Shown piece by piece: positions 29,094 to 36,603 of a DNA stretch of 64,000 nt. Numbering within the stretch: the stretch's first letter is position 1; every line of letters begins with the position of its first letter. Below the pieces are notes generated by a model that was given only the letters and a program-made list of their open reading frames with translations, was not told where the DNA came from and did no database searches. Origin of the DNA: Caryophanales bacterium (GTDB lineage: Bacteria > Bacillota > Bacilli > Bacillales > Amphibacillaceae); contig JAPFDS010000010.1 of assembly GCA_026168805.1 (NCBI GenBank), forward strand, positions 62,001 to 126,000. The letters are read 5' to 3'. The position numbers and the translations under genes are program-made.

Positions 29094-29219
29094 ATGTGTC
29101 TTTGTAAAGGAACGGGAAAAGTAACCATTGATGTAGGATGGGGGATTCATTTTGCGACGTGCCCAGATACGAATTGTGGGTTTGATAGGGAGAGAGCGAT
29201 TGCAAAGCGCTCAGCATGA
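29094..29219 (+). CDS. Small cysteine-rich prophage-type protein
   Basis: A 41-aa ORF, MCLCKGTGKV … CPDTNCGFDRE, with four Cys that could bind zinc. AAAGGGG lies seven bases upstream of ATG 29094. Short proteins of this pattern often follow dnaC in Bacillus prophages, which fits its position after the dnaC remnant. Function unknown. Confidence 0.55.
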   Translation: MCLCKGTGKVTIDVGWGIHFATCPDTNCGFDRERAIAKRSA

Positions 29220-29422
29220 ATAAATCGGAGCACACATCGCAAAGAGATTGAGGATAAATTAATGAATTGATTAATAAGTAAAAAGGCTTATGAAAGTTTA
29301 AACATACACGAACTAATGAATTATTAAAGTGTAGATTCTGGAGTTAATATGAGTCTAATGACATGTAATTAATTGCTATTTATCTAAAATAATAGGAAGA
29401 TAGATACATATTATATAAAGAG

Positions 29423-30001
29423 GTGGGTATCATTAAAAGAATATTTATTCTAATTGTTACACTTATTATGTTATCTGGATGCGGAATTAATGCAGAAGAA
29501 TACGAGGCAGATTTAAAAGATGCTGCTGATCAAATGTTAGAGGAGTCTGAACAAGTCTTATCAATCTTAGATCAATACACATCTATTTGGAGCTTCAGCA
29601 TAGAAAATAGGTCGGCTATAGGAGTAAATGAAGTGGCTTCATTCACTGGATTGAGCGAAGATGAGGTGAAAGAGTATTTTGAAATCAACAGTATGGGAAA
29701 TGTTACGAATGATTTTTCTTCGAATGTCCATTCGGTAAAGGGATACTTCGACGATCAAATTGATGGATTAGAGAAAAATGCCAAGAATATTAAGGAGAAA
29801 GTATCCGAGCTTAAGGATACACCTAAAGACTATGAAAAATCATATGATGAACTACTAGATTTATACGATTTATACGAGAAAAACAATGAGATGATGCATA
29901 GTCCAAGTGGTACACTGCAAGAATTTAATAAGGATAAAAATGAATTACAAAATGAAATAAAAAGTAAACACAAAAGGATAGACGTAGTTATACCTAATTA
30001 G
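29423..30001 (+). CDS. Predicted lipoprotein of the skin element, unknown function
   Basis: A 192-aa protein with a short basic N-terminus, hydrophobic stretch and lipobox LSGC (Cys about residue 20), so it should be lipid-anchored outside the membrane. The rest is acidic and mostly helical, with coiled-coil-like stretches (about 105–140 and 145–180). No enzyme motif is seen. The start is uncertain: GTG 29423 lies almost on the AGAGGTGG ribosome-binding site, and an ATT codon at 29432 has better spacing. I do not recognise the family. Confidence 0.7.
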   Translation: MGIIKRIFILIVTLIMLSGCGINAEEYEADLKDAADQMLEESEQVLSILDQYTSIWSFSIENRSAIGVNEVASFTGLSEDEVKEYFEINSMGNVTNDFSSNVHSVKGYFDDQIDGLEKNAKNIKEKVSELKDTPKDYEKSYDELLDLYDLYEKNNEMMHSPSGTLQEFNKDKNELQNEIKSKHKRIDVVIPN

Positions 30002-30130
30002 CAAGATAGTATTAGTGTATGAGTCTTTTTACTCCGAATAGAAATGTTGAATGACATCATTCAGTACTAAATGGTGCTGCTAAAGATAATTTATCTTGCT
30101 AGTATAAATAGATGTGCAGGGGTTGGTTAA

Positions 30131-30505
30131 ATGAATGAATATGAAAAAATGTCACAACAAGCCGTAGAAGCACAAAAAAATAGAGCGATGAGAAGACCAG
30201 ATGACAGCAATAACGAACAACAAGAAAATAAAGATTTTACATTTGTAGGAGTCATGGGAATAATATTGATTATCTTAGGTGTTATTGGGACTATTGGAAT
30301 TTTATTTAGTTTTGACTGGAGCACCTACAATGACATTAAAGGGAGTTCAATTTTGTACGAAGATGAATTAATCATTATGAAAGCTGAATTAAATACAATT
30401 TGGATTATGGCTGGGGCATCTTTAATTGGTTGTTTAGCACTAGGATCTATTTTGTTGGCGTTAGATAAAATAATTCAGTTACTAAAGAAGTCGATCAAAA
30501 ACTAA
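30131..30505 (+). CDS. Small membrane protein of the skin element, unknown function
   Basis: A 124-aa protein. The hydrophilic N-terminus (1–35, rich in Q, N and D) precedes two membrane helices (about 37–60 and 91–113) separated by a polar loop of about 30 residues; the end is basic (KKSIKN). AGGGG lies before ATG 30131. It follows the lipoprotein gene in the same direction and precedes a terminator, so the two may be co-expressed. I do not recognise it. Confidence 0.7.
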   Translation: MNEYEKMSQQAVEAQKNRAMRRPDDSNNEQQENKDFTFVGVMGIILIILGVIGTIGILFSFDWSTYNDIKGSSILYEDELIIMKAELNTIWIMAGASLIGCLALGSILLALDKIIQLLKKSIKN

Positions 30506-30553
30506 AATGTCATTAGTAATAATGTGAAAGTTAAATAAGCTCAAAAGGCGAAG

Positions 30554-30595
30554 TAAAATGCGACCACTCATTGTTTTCCGAGAAGTCGCATTTTA
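30554..30595. terminator. Bidirectional terminator between membrane protein gene and ku
   Basis: TAAAATGCGAC (30554–30564) pairs with GTCGCATTTTA (30585–30595), T-rich on the plus side and A-rich on the other, between convergent genes. Confidence 0.82.
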
Positions 30596-30606
30596 TTTTA
30601 CCAATT

Positions 30607-31446
30607 TTACGTACTCACCTTCTTCTTCCCAGTCGTCTTTCGTTTCTTCTTCGGCTGTGGATTCTCCTTTTTAGCTCGCTCTAGTGAAGCTTGCAGGGCG
30701 TCCATTAAGTTTGACTCATAATCTGGCCCAGGTTTACCTTCTGCTGCAACAGTAGTTGTTTGCTTCTTCTGTTTCTTTTCCTCGATTAATTCGATCAAGG
30801 CTGTTCGATAGTCATCCTTGTATTTCTCTGGATCAAAGGTTGTCGTTAATTGGTCGACAAGCATTTTAGCTGTATCTAACTCTTGTTTCTCTGATTTTAC
30901 ATTTTTAGGCACATTCGGAACTTCTTTCACTTCTCGAACTTCGTCGGGATAATGAACGGTTTCCACTACGAGTGTATTGGCATATACACGAATAACAGCA
31001 AGTTGTTCTTTTGACCTTATCATCATTTTAGCGACGCCTATTTTCTTCGTATCTTTTAATGCGCTACGCAGTAAACCATAAGCTTTACTACCACCTTCAT
31101 TTGGTGATAAATAATAACTCTTTTCAAAGTAAATAGGATCGATATCTGACAACTTCACAAAGTCCATGATTTCAACTGCTTTATCTGTTTGCTCTTGTTT
31201 TAACGCCTCTAGTTCTTCTTCATCTAAAATAACAAATTTATCTTTAGCATACTCATATGCTTTTACAATATCTTCGCTTTTAACTTCTTGATCACATCCA
31301 GGACAAGCTTTTTCATATTTAACAGGGGTCTGGCATTCTTTGCATAATTGTCTTAGTTTAACATCTTTATTTTCAGTCGCGGCATGCATTTTTACAGGAA
31401 TATTGACGAGCCCAAAACTGATCGTTCCTTTCCACATCGTATGCAT
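30607..31446 (-). CDS. ku: Ku protein, DNA end-binding factor of non-homologous end joining
   Basis: A 279-aa bacterial Ku. The core starts MWKGTISFGLVNIPVKMH, contains two paired-Cys segments (CKEC … CPGC, about residues 35–51), continues with the Ku bridge region YYLSPNEGGSKAYGLLR, and has the characteristic CAMRS-free MMIRSKEQLAVIRVY segment. A lysine-rich tail ends the protein. Ku homodimers bind broken DNA ends and recruit LigD, which is encoded divergently 107 bp away. Start ATG 31446 has AAAGGAGG upstream. Location inside the skin element is unusual; in B. subtilis ku and ligD (ykoV, ykoU) lie elsewhere and are expressed in the forespore. Confidence 0.97.
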   Translation of the reverse strand: MHTMWKGTISFGLVNIPVKMHAATENKDVKLRQLCKECQTPVKYEKACPGCDQEVKSEDIVKAYEYAKDKFVILDEEELEALKQEQTDKAVEIMDFVKLSDIDPIYFEKSYYLSPNEGGSKAYGLLRSALKDTKKIGVAKMMIRSKEQLAVIRVYANTLVVETVHYPDEVREVKEVPNVPKNVKSEKQELDTAKMLVDQLTTTFDPEKYKDDYRTALIELIEEKKQKKQTTTVAAEGKPGPDYESNLMDALQASLERAKKENPQPKKKRKTTGKKKVST

Positions 31447-31489
31447 TGTTGGTCCTCCTTTTTGTATGTAGTTTGTCGGTAATGGCTAA

Positions 31490-31520
31490 TTTTATGCTGC
31501 ATGTGTTTAAATTCTATCCA
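31490..31520 (-). promoter_or_regulatory. Candidate sigma-G promoter for ku
   Basis: On the minus strand GGATA (31515–31519) is followed by an 18-bp spacer and CATAAAA (31490–31496). Against the sigma-G consensus (GHATR, CATWHTA) there is one mismatch in each box. The start of ku lies about 37 bases beyond the predicted transcription start. This is suggestive only. Confidence 0.4.
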
Positions 31521-31553
31521 TTAAGCCACCTTATACGTAAGGAGGTTTTTCGG

Positions 31554-33371
31554 GTGGACGTGATGAAACCAATAGAAAAGAACGATATCCCACTGGGTGA
31601 TGAATGGTTATATGAAGTGAAGTTTGACGGTTTTCGATGTGAATTACACTGGGAAAAAGATCGTGTTACGCTTATGAGCAAAAACAAGAAAGATTTAACG
31701 GATAAATTTCCAGAAATCATTACGTATTGTCGTGAAAAGCAAGAATTGATGGCTCCATTTTCACCTCTAAAAATGGATGGAGAATTAGTTGTTCTAAATA
31801 ACCCTTTTCAAGCAAATTTCTCCTTGGTACAAAAACGCGGTAGATTAAAAAGCAAGGACTCTATACATAAAGAAATGGTAAAAAGACCTGCGAGTTTTAT
31901 GGCGTTTGATTTGCTGCAACAAAGTGGGGAAGACCTCTATCATAAAAACTTTAAGCATCGAAAAAACCTATTAAATGAATTATTCAAGACTATAGCATTA
32001 GACTCAAGAATTCGTTTGATTCCTGCCAGAGAAGATGCTGAAGCATTGTGGCAATCCATTTACGATTATAAAGGGGAGGGGATGATTGCAAAGCGGAAAA
32101 CGAGTGTGTATGCTGCAGGAAAAAATCATCATGATTGGTTCAAAATCAAAAATTGGCGCACCATTCAAGGATTTTTAACGCATATGGATATAGATAATGG
32201 CTACTTTACAGTAGGTGTTTATGACGGGGAAACTATTCAAACGATTGGAAAATGTAAACACGGACTTGATGAAGCATCCCAGGACACATTGAAACAACTA
32301 TTTTTAACCAAAAGGGTTAAACAGGGAAATATCTATACACTTCCACCGGCAATATGTGCATCGATCAACACCCTGGATGTATACAAAGATGAATTAAGAG
32401 AGCCGTCATTTAAGCAGCTATTACCGAGTAAACCATCTTCAGATTGCACAATCGAGCAATTCAACCTTGACATGGCAATGATTCCACCAATCATCGACAT
32501 TGCAAATACGAGTAAAGTTTTTTGGCCAGATAAAGGATTGACTAAAGGGGATTTACTCATGTACATACGAGAAGTTTCTCCTTATATGTTGCCATTTCTG
32601 AAAGGAAAAGCATTAACAGTTATTCGCTCTCCTGATGGCGTTCAGGGGGAAAGTTTCTTTCAAAAGAACCTTCCGTCCTATGCACCTTTATTTATTGAAA
32701 CGATGGAAGTGGATCCGGATAAACAAATCGTTTGTAATCAATTGAATACACTTATTTGGTTTGCGAATCATGGAGCAATGGAGTACCATGTTCCGTTTCA
32801 AACAATCGATAGTCGTGATTCCCCAAACGAAATTGTGTTTGATTTAGATCCACCGAGTAGAGAGCGGTTTGATTTAGCTATTCAAGCTTCCCTCATGATT
32901 AAAACCATATTAGATGAACTTTCTTTAATTTCTTTTGTGAAAACATCGGGAAATAAAGGATTGCAAATCCATATTCCGATTCCAGAAGGGAGTATGACGT
33001 ATCATGAAACGGCTCTCTTTACACAAGCAATCGCATGGACGGTAGAAAAAAGCTATCCAGATCTATTTGCTACTGAACGATTAAAGAAAAATAGAGAAGG
33101 ACGTTTATACATTGACTACGTGCAGCATGGAAAAGACAAAACAATTATTGCTCCTTACTCCCCAAGAAAAACAACAGACGCGACAGTTGCCACGCCACTT
33201 TATTGGAGTGAAGTTAGAGAGGGGCTTTTTCCGGATCAATTTACCATTACGAATGTAGTGGAGCGTATCCAACTGTTAGGCTGTCCATTTGCAGGATATT
33301 TTGATATTCAACAGAAACAAAACTTGGATAAGGTTTTGAAAATGATAAGTTCAAGTGGACCAAGAGGCTAG
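31554..33371 (+). CDS. ligD: ATP-dependent DNA ligase LigD (ligase + polymerase domains)
   Basis: A 605-aa NHEJ ligase. The N-terminal ATP-ligase domain has the adenylation motif EVKFDGFRC (Lys at about residue 23), KMDGELVV and GEGMIAKRK, followed by an OB-fold. The C-terminal half is the LigD primase/polymerase domain (VFWPDKGLTKGDLL, HGAMEYHVPFQ, metal-binding FDLDPP, KTSGNKGLQIHIP). There is no separate phosphoesterase domain, as in B. subtilis LigD (about 611 aa). I chose GTG 31554, with AAGGAGG eight bases upstream; ATG 31563 is an alternative. It is divergent from ku, its partner. Confidence 0.96.
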   Translation: MDVMKPIEKNDIPLGDEWLYEVKFDGFRCELHWEKDRVTLMSKNKKDLTDKFPEIITYCREKQELMAPFSPLKMDGELVVLNNPFQANFSLVQKRGRLKSKDSIHKEMVKRPASFMAFDLLQQSGEDLYHKNFKHRKNLLNELFKTIALDSRIRLIPAREDAEALWQSIYDYKGEGMIAKRKTSVYAAGKNHHDWFKIKNWRTIQGFLTHMDIDNGYFTVGVYDGETIQTIGKCKHGLDEASQDTLKQLFLTKRVKQGNIYTLPPAICASINTLDVYKDELREPSFKQLLPSKPSSDCTIEQFNLDMAMIPPIIDIANTSKVFWPDKGLTKGDLLMYIREVSPYMLPFLKGKALTVIRSPDGVQGESFFQKNLPSYAPLFIETMEVDPDKQIVCNQLNTLIWFANHGAMEYHVPFQTIDSRDSPNEIVFDLDPPSRERFDLAIQASLMIKTILDELSLISFVKTSGNKGLQIHIPIPEGSMTYHETALFTQAIAWTVEKSYPDLFATERLKKNREGRLYIDYVQHGKDKTIIAPYSPRKTTDATVATPLYWSEVREGLFPDQFTITNVVERIQLLGCPFAGYFDIQQKQNLDKVLKMISSSGPRG

Positions 33372-33504
33372 TAACTTGAGGCTAAAATACAACATAGTCA
33401 AATTTTTATGTTTTTTGTGAGACTATTTACGGAATCCTCTTGTAACATATGTATATATATATAGGATAATAAACCTATTATAATACATAGGGAGTTGGAC
33501 TCAT

Positions 33505-34059
33505 ATGAAAAGATATTTATTTGCCATATTTACTGTTCTAATTTTAATTTTAGCAGCTTGTGGAGATTCAGAAGAAGAAAGTAGTAAAGACAAAAGCGAG
33601 CCTGAAGTAGAAGAAACGGAATCTGAGAGTACCGATAATGAAACAGATGAAACAGAGGAACAAGAAGAAGTAGTAGAAGACGAAGATGAATCAGAAGAAA
33701 AGGATACAGAAGAAGTAGTGGAGGAAGAAACGGAATCAAAAGAGGATGATGTTCCGCGTGAACACCGTAATGCTTTAAAAGCCGCTCAAAATTATGTGGA
33801 TCTTATGGCTTTTTCAGAAAAAGGACTATTTGAACAATTGACCTCTGAATATGGTGATAAATATCCAGAAGATGCTGCTGAATACGCTATTGAAAATGTA
33901 GAAGTGGATTATAATGAAATGGCTCTTCAAGCAGCGGAAAACTATCAAGAGATTATGCCAATGTCTGATCAAGAATTATTAGATCAACTTACCTCTGAAT
34001 TTGGTGATCAGTATACTGATGAACAAGCACAACATGCACTCGACAACTTGTTAGATTAA
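33505..34059 (+). CDS. Ltp-family (superinfection-exclusion-like) lipoprotein
   Basis: A 184-aa lipoprotein: signal peptide with lipobox LAAC (Cys about residue 19), then a long Glu/Asp/Ser/Thr-rich spacer (20–85). Two copies of the roughly 45-residue Ltp/PF07553 repeat follow, ALKAAQNYVDLMAFSEKGLFEQL and the second ALQAAENYQEIMPMSDQELLDQL (shown split around their cores). In the Streptococcus thermophilus phage TP-J34, Ltp blocks DNA injection by related phages. Presence on a prophage-derived element makes a phage-exclusion role plausible, but it is unproven. A terminator follows. Confidence 0.82.
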   Translation: MKRYLFAIFTVLILILAACGDSEEESSKDKSEPEVEETESESTDNETDETEEQEEVVEDEDESEEKDTEEVVEEETESKEDDVPREHRNALKAAQNYVDLMAFSEKGLFEQLTSEYGDKYPEDAAEYAIENVEVDYNEMALQAAENYQEIMPMSDQELLDQLTSEFGDQYTDEQAQHALDNLLD

Positions 34060-34071
34060 TTATACAAATAA

Positions 34072-34094
34072 AGGCATCTCATATAGAGGTGTCT
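34072..34094 (+). terminator. Terminator after the Ltp-like gene
   Basis: AGGCATCTC (34072–34080) pairs with GAGGTGTCT (34086–34094), followed by a run of T. Confidence 0.8.
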
Positions 34095-34131
34095 TTTTTT
34101 GAGCCTACATAACACTCCGCTATTTTCTTAA

Positions 34132-34165
34132 GTAATCTGTGCAATCTATGCTCGCATACCTTTTA
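34132..34165 (+). repeat. Direct repeat A, orphan copy of the recombinase upstream region
   Basis: 34 bp matching 34958–34991 at 30 of 34 positions, all differences being transitions. It lies in the 396-bp gene-free stretch 34060–34455, which otherwise holds the Ltp terminator and an inverted repeat (34272–34283 / 34296–34307). No gene follows it in the plus direction within 800 bp. Confidence 0.75.
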
Positions 34166-34455
34166 GTCACATATTATCACAACAAATACAATGTTTAAGC
34201 TAGAGTGCTTACTCAAAATGAACGAATAATTATATGATTTAGCCTATTACAATTATTACTCTCATCTTAAAAGTCGCTAAAATCTGATCGTAAAGGTTTT
34301 AGCGACTATACATATTGTTCACCTAACTATTTTGATCTGAATCATGTGCACAAATGTTAGTTCAACGAAAAGGGTCACGTAATTTACGAATAAACCATTA
34401 GTCAGTTATCAGATAATGAAAAAACGTTTGTAAATAGTGCACGTACCGACACTCT

Positions 34456-34770
34456 TTATTCATTTAAAAAGGATGGACTACTCTGATTTAACAAAAGTAA
34501 CATATCAATCCCGCTCATTTTAGGTAAACTTATCATAAACTCATCTAACTGCTCTCTTTCCATGAAGCTAAAAGCCTCTAATTCTCTAATAACTTGAAAG
34601 GTGTCATTACCTTCTAACTTGTTGATTTCATATAATCTTAAAACAAGTAATTCCCTCTCCAAACTAGAAGTAGCAACAACACCAACACGATCATGAACAG
34701 GAGAAAACAAAACACCTTCTACATCATTACCATCTAGAAACCCTTCAGGAAAATCAATTTCATTTTGCAT
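34456..34770 (-). CDS. Hypothetical 104-aa protein of the skin element
   Basis: A soluble acidic protein with no signal peptide, membrane segment or recognised motif. The first half looks like beta-strand (EGVLFSPVHDRVGVVAT), the second half helical (LEAFSFMEREQLDEFMISL). AAAGGAGC lies eight bases before ATG 34770, so translation is likely. It may follow a shorter upstream ORF (34774–34956) whose end overlaps this ribosome-binding site. I do not recognise the family. Confidence 0.6.
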   Translation of the reverse strand: MQNEIDFPEGFLDGNDVEGVLFSPVHDRVGVVATSSLERELLVLRLYEINKLEGNDTFQVIRELEAFSFMEREQLDEFMISLPKMSGIDMLLLLNQSSPSFLNE

Positions 34771-34773
34771 TTT

Positions 34774-34956
34774 TTAAGCTCCTTTATTATTTTTTTCCAT
34801 TATAACATAAAATAGGTAAAAAGAACTACCATTTATTTGTCTGCTTATTAAACTTGAAATCCACCGACTAGAGATTTTTTCTGTTGCATTTTTCATTTTG
34901 GAATATATCCAACTATTTTCATATGTTGCAATAGGAAGAAACATGCTGTTTCGCAT
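34774..34956 (-). CDS. Doubtful 60-aa ORF, possibly a truncated gene
   Basis: The frame runs MRNSMFLPIATYENSW … YVIMEKNNKGA and ends at the ribosome-binding site of the next gene, as in an operon. There is no clear ribosome-binding site before ATG 34956, and the frame starts right at direct repeat B. It may be the 3' remnant of a longer gene cut by the event that duplicated that repeat, or it may not be coding. Confidence 0.25.
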   Translation of the reverse strand: MRNSMFLPIATYENSWIYSKMKNATEKISSRWISSLISRQINGSSFYLFYVIMEKNNKGA

Positions 34957-34957
34957 T

Positions 34958-34991
34958 GTAATCTGTACAACCTATACTCGCATACCCTTTA
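34958..34991 (+). promoter_or_regulatory. Direct repeat B, presumed recombinase promoter region
   Basis: This 34-bp sequence lies just before the short ORF and spoIVCA. It contains CATACCCTTT (34981–34990), similar to a mother-cell sigma-E -10 box (CATACA-T), and on the minus strand TTGTACAGAT (34961–34970). The latter fits the SpoIIID consensus WWRRACARNY at nine of ten positions. A similar ATGTACAGAT lies upstream of sigK. Confidence 0.5.
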
Positions 34992-35006
34992 AAGAGGTGA
35001 TTCAGC

Positions 35007-35174
35007 ATGAAAATAAACGTCGTTAAAGGTCCACGATTTTCTGAAAGAGTAGAACACTGTTATGCATTCCTTTTAACCATGTATCGAAAGGAGCAAAGCA
35101 GTGATAGCCATATATGCGAGAGTATCAACGGAAGAACAAAGTGTGAAAGGATACAGCGTCCGAGGTCAGATTGA
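35007..35174 (+). CDS. Small ORF overlapping the spoIVCA start
   Basis: A 55-aa frame (MKINVVKGPRFSERVEHCYA …) with AGAGGTGA well placed before ATG 35007. The last 25 codons overlap the recombinase in another frame. The first 30 residues look like a real, basic small protein, whereas the overlap part does not. A one-base shift near 35100 would end it at the TGA overlapping the recombinase GTG, giving ordinary translational coupling. Either it is a natural overlap or a frameshift has extended it. Confidence 0.5.
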   Translation: MKINVVKGPRFSERVEHCYAFLLTMYRKEQSSDSHICESINGRTKCERIQRPRSD

Positions 35175-36603
35175 AGAATGTATGCAAAAAGCTGGAACGA
35201 CTGATGTACTAAAATATGTAGATGATGGTTTCTCGGGAGAGTTGTTAGCTCGCCCAGAACTAGACCGTCTACGTGAAGATATGAATGAAGGATTGATTAC
35301 AAAATTAATATGCTATGATCCAGACCGTCTTTCTCGCAAACTATTAAATCAGCTACTCATTGATGACGAAATCCGCAAGAACAATGTCGAATTAATTTTT
35401 GTAAATGGAGACTATGCAAATACTCCTGAAGGTCAGTTGTTTTTCTCTATGCGTGGTGCTATATCCGAATTTGAAAAAGCTAAAATCAAAGAACGTACTT
35501 CTTCGGGTAGAAGGAGAAAAGCTCAAGAAGGGTATGTTGTTAAAGATAGTGGTTTATTTGGGTATGATTATGATTCCAAGTCGAAAACATATGTCATTAA
35601 CGAAGATGAAGCGAAAATTGTTCAAATGATCTTTCATTACTTTACGGACCCGCAGACAATGTTCCAAGGCATCAACGGAATTGCAAAGCATTTAACGGAT
35701 ATTGGTATTCCAACAGCTCGAGGTGGAAAGGTGTGGCATAGGCAAGTAGTGCGTCAAATTCTTTTAAATGAGTCTTACACAGGGGCATTCTATCAAAACA
35801 AATACGATACAGAAGGGGACTATGTGAACAAACAAGCAGGAGAAGCATACGAACCCGGTAAATTAAGACCACGTGAGGAATGGATTGAAATGAACATTCC
35901 ACAAATCATCTCTCAAGAACAATATGAGTTTGCTCAAGTGCTACTTAAACAATCCAGAAGACGTTATGCAGGTTTACGCAAACATAATTACTTATTATCA
36001 GGACTCGTCCGTTGTGGTCGATGTGGTGAAACAATGAATGGGCGTAAACGTAAATCCCATGGAAAAGACTACTATGTATATGAATGTAGAAAAAATTACG
36101 CAGGCGCCACTTCTCCAGGATGTGGCCGGATGATGAGTGAGAATAAATTAAACAATCATGTTTGGTCACAAGTGTTGAAGTTTATCAATGATCCCACGCA
36201 AATTACAAATTACGAAGGTGTTCCTGGCAAAAAATCCTATGTAGAAGATGAAATGAATCACTTGAAAGAACAAATTGAAAATACCAAAAGGGGGCGCAGT
36301 CGTCTTTTAACATTGGTAAGCATGAGTGAGGAAGATATCGACATTGAAGAAATAAAAGACAAGATTCGTGAACTCCAACAAAACGAGAAAGAACTCCAAA
36401 AACATTTAGATAAACTACAATCAGAAAATGAAGATGTACATACGGTTGAAAATATAACGAAACTACTTGAACAAGCACTTGAATATTATATGACGCTTGA
36501 CGGTGATAATTTAGCGATTGAAGAAAAACAAAAAATCCTCCGAATGATCATTGAGGAAGTGGAAGTAATCAACGCGGAAACTATCTCTATCCACACGTTT
36601 TAA
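35101..36603 (+). CDS. spoIVCA: SpoIVCA large serine recombinase of the sigK element
   Basis: A 500-aa site-specific recombinase. The catalytic resolvase domain begins IAIYARVSTEEQ with the nucleophile Ser in ARVS, and continues with FSGELLARPELDRL and YDPDRLSRK. A recombinase domain follows (about 160–270), then a zinc-ribbon (CGRCGETM … CRKNYAGATSPGCG, about 302–345) and a C-terminal coiled coil (about 375–460). Similarity to B. subtilis SpoIVCA is evident throughout. Start is GTG 35101 with AAAGGAG upstream. The gene converges on the sigK N-terminal half; the two stop codons are adjacent. Confidence 0.97.
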   Translation: MIAIYARVSTEEQSVKGYSVRGQIEECMQKAGTTDVLKYVDDGFSGELLARPELDRLREDMNEGLITKLICYDPDRLSRKLLNQLLIDDEIRKNNVELIFVNGDYANTPEGQLFFSMRGAISEFEKAKIKERTSSGRRRKAQEGYVVKDSGLFGYDYDSKSKTYVINEDEAKIVQMIFHYFTDPQTMFQGINGIAKHLTDIGIPTARGGKVWHRQVVRQILLNESYTGAFYQNKYDTEGDYVNKQAGEAYEPGKLRPREEWIEMNIPQIISQEQYEFAQVLLKQSRRRYAGLRKHNYLLSGLVRCGRCGETMNGRKRKSHGKDYYVYECRKNYAGATSPGCGRMMSENKLNNHVWSQVLKFINDPTQITNYEGVPGKKSYVEDEMNHLKEQIENTKRGRSRLLTLVSMSEEDIDIEEIKDKIRELQQNEKELQKHLDKLQSENEDVHTVENITKLLEQALEYYMTLDGDNLAIEEKQKILRMIIEEVEVINAETISIHTF

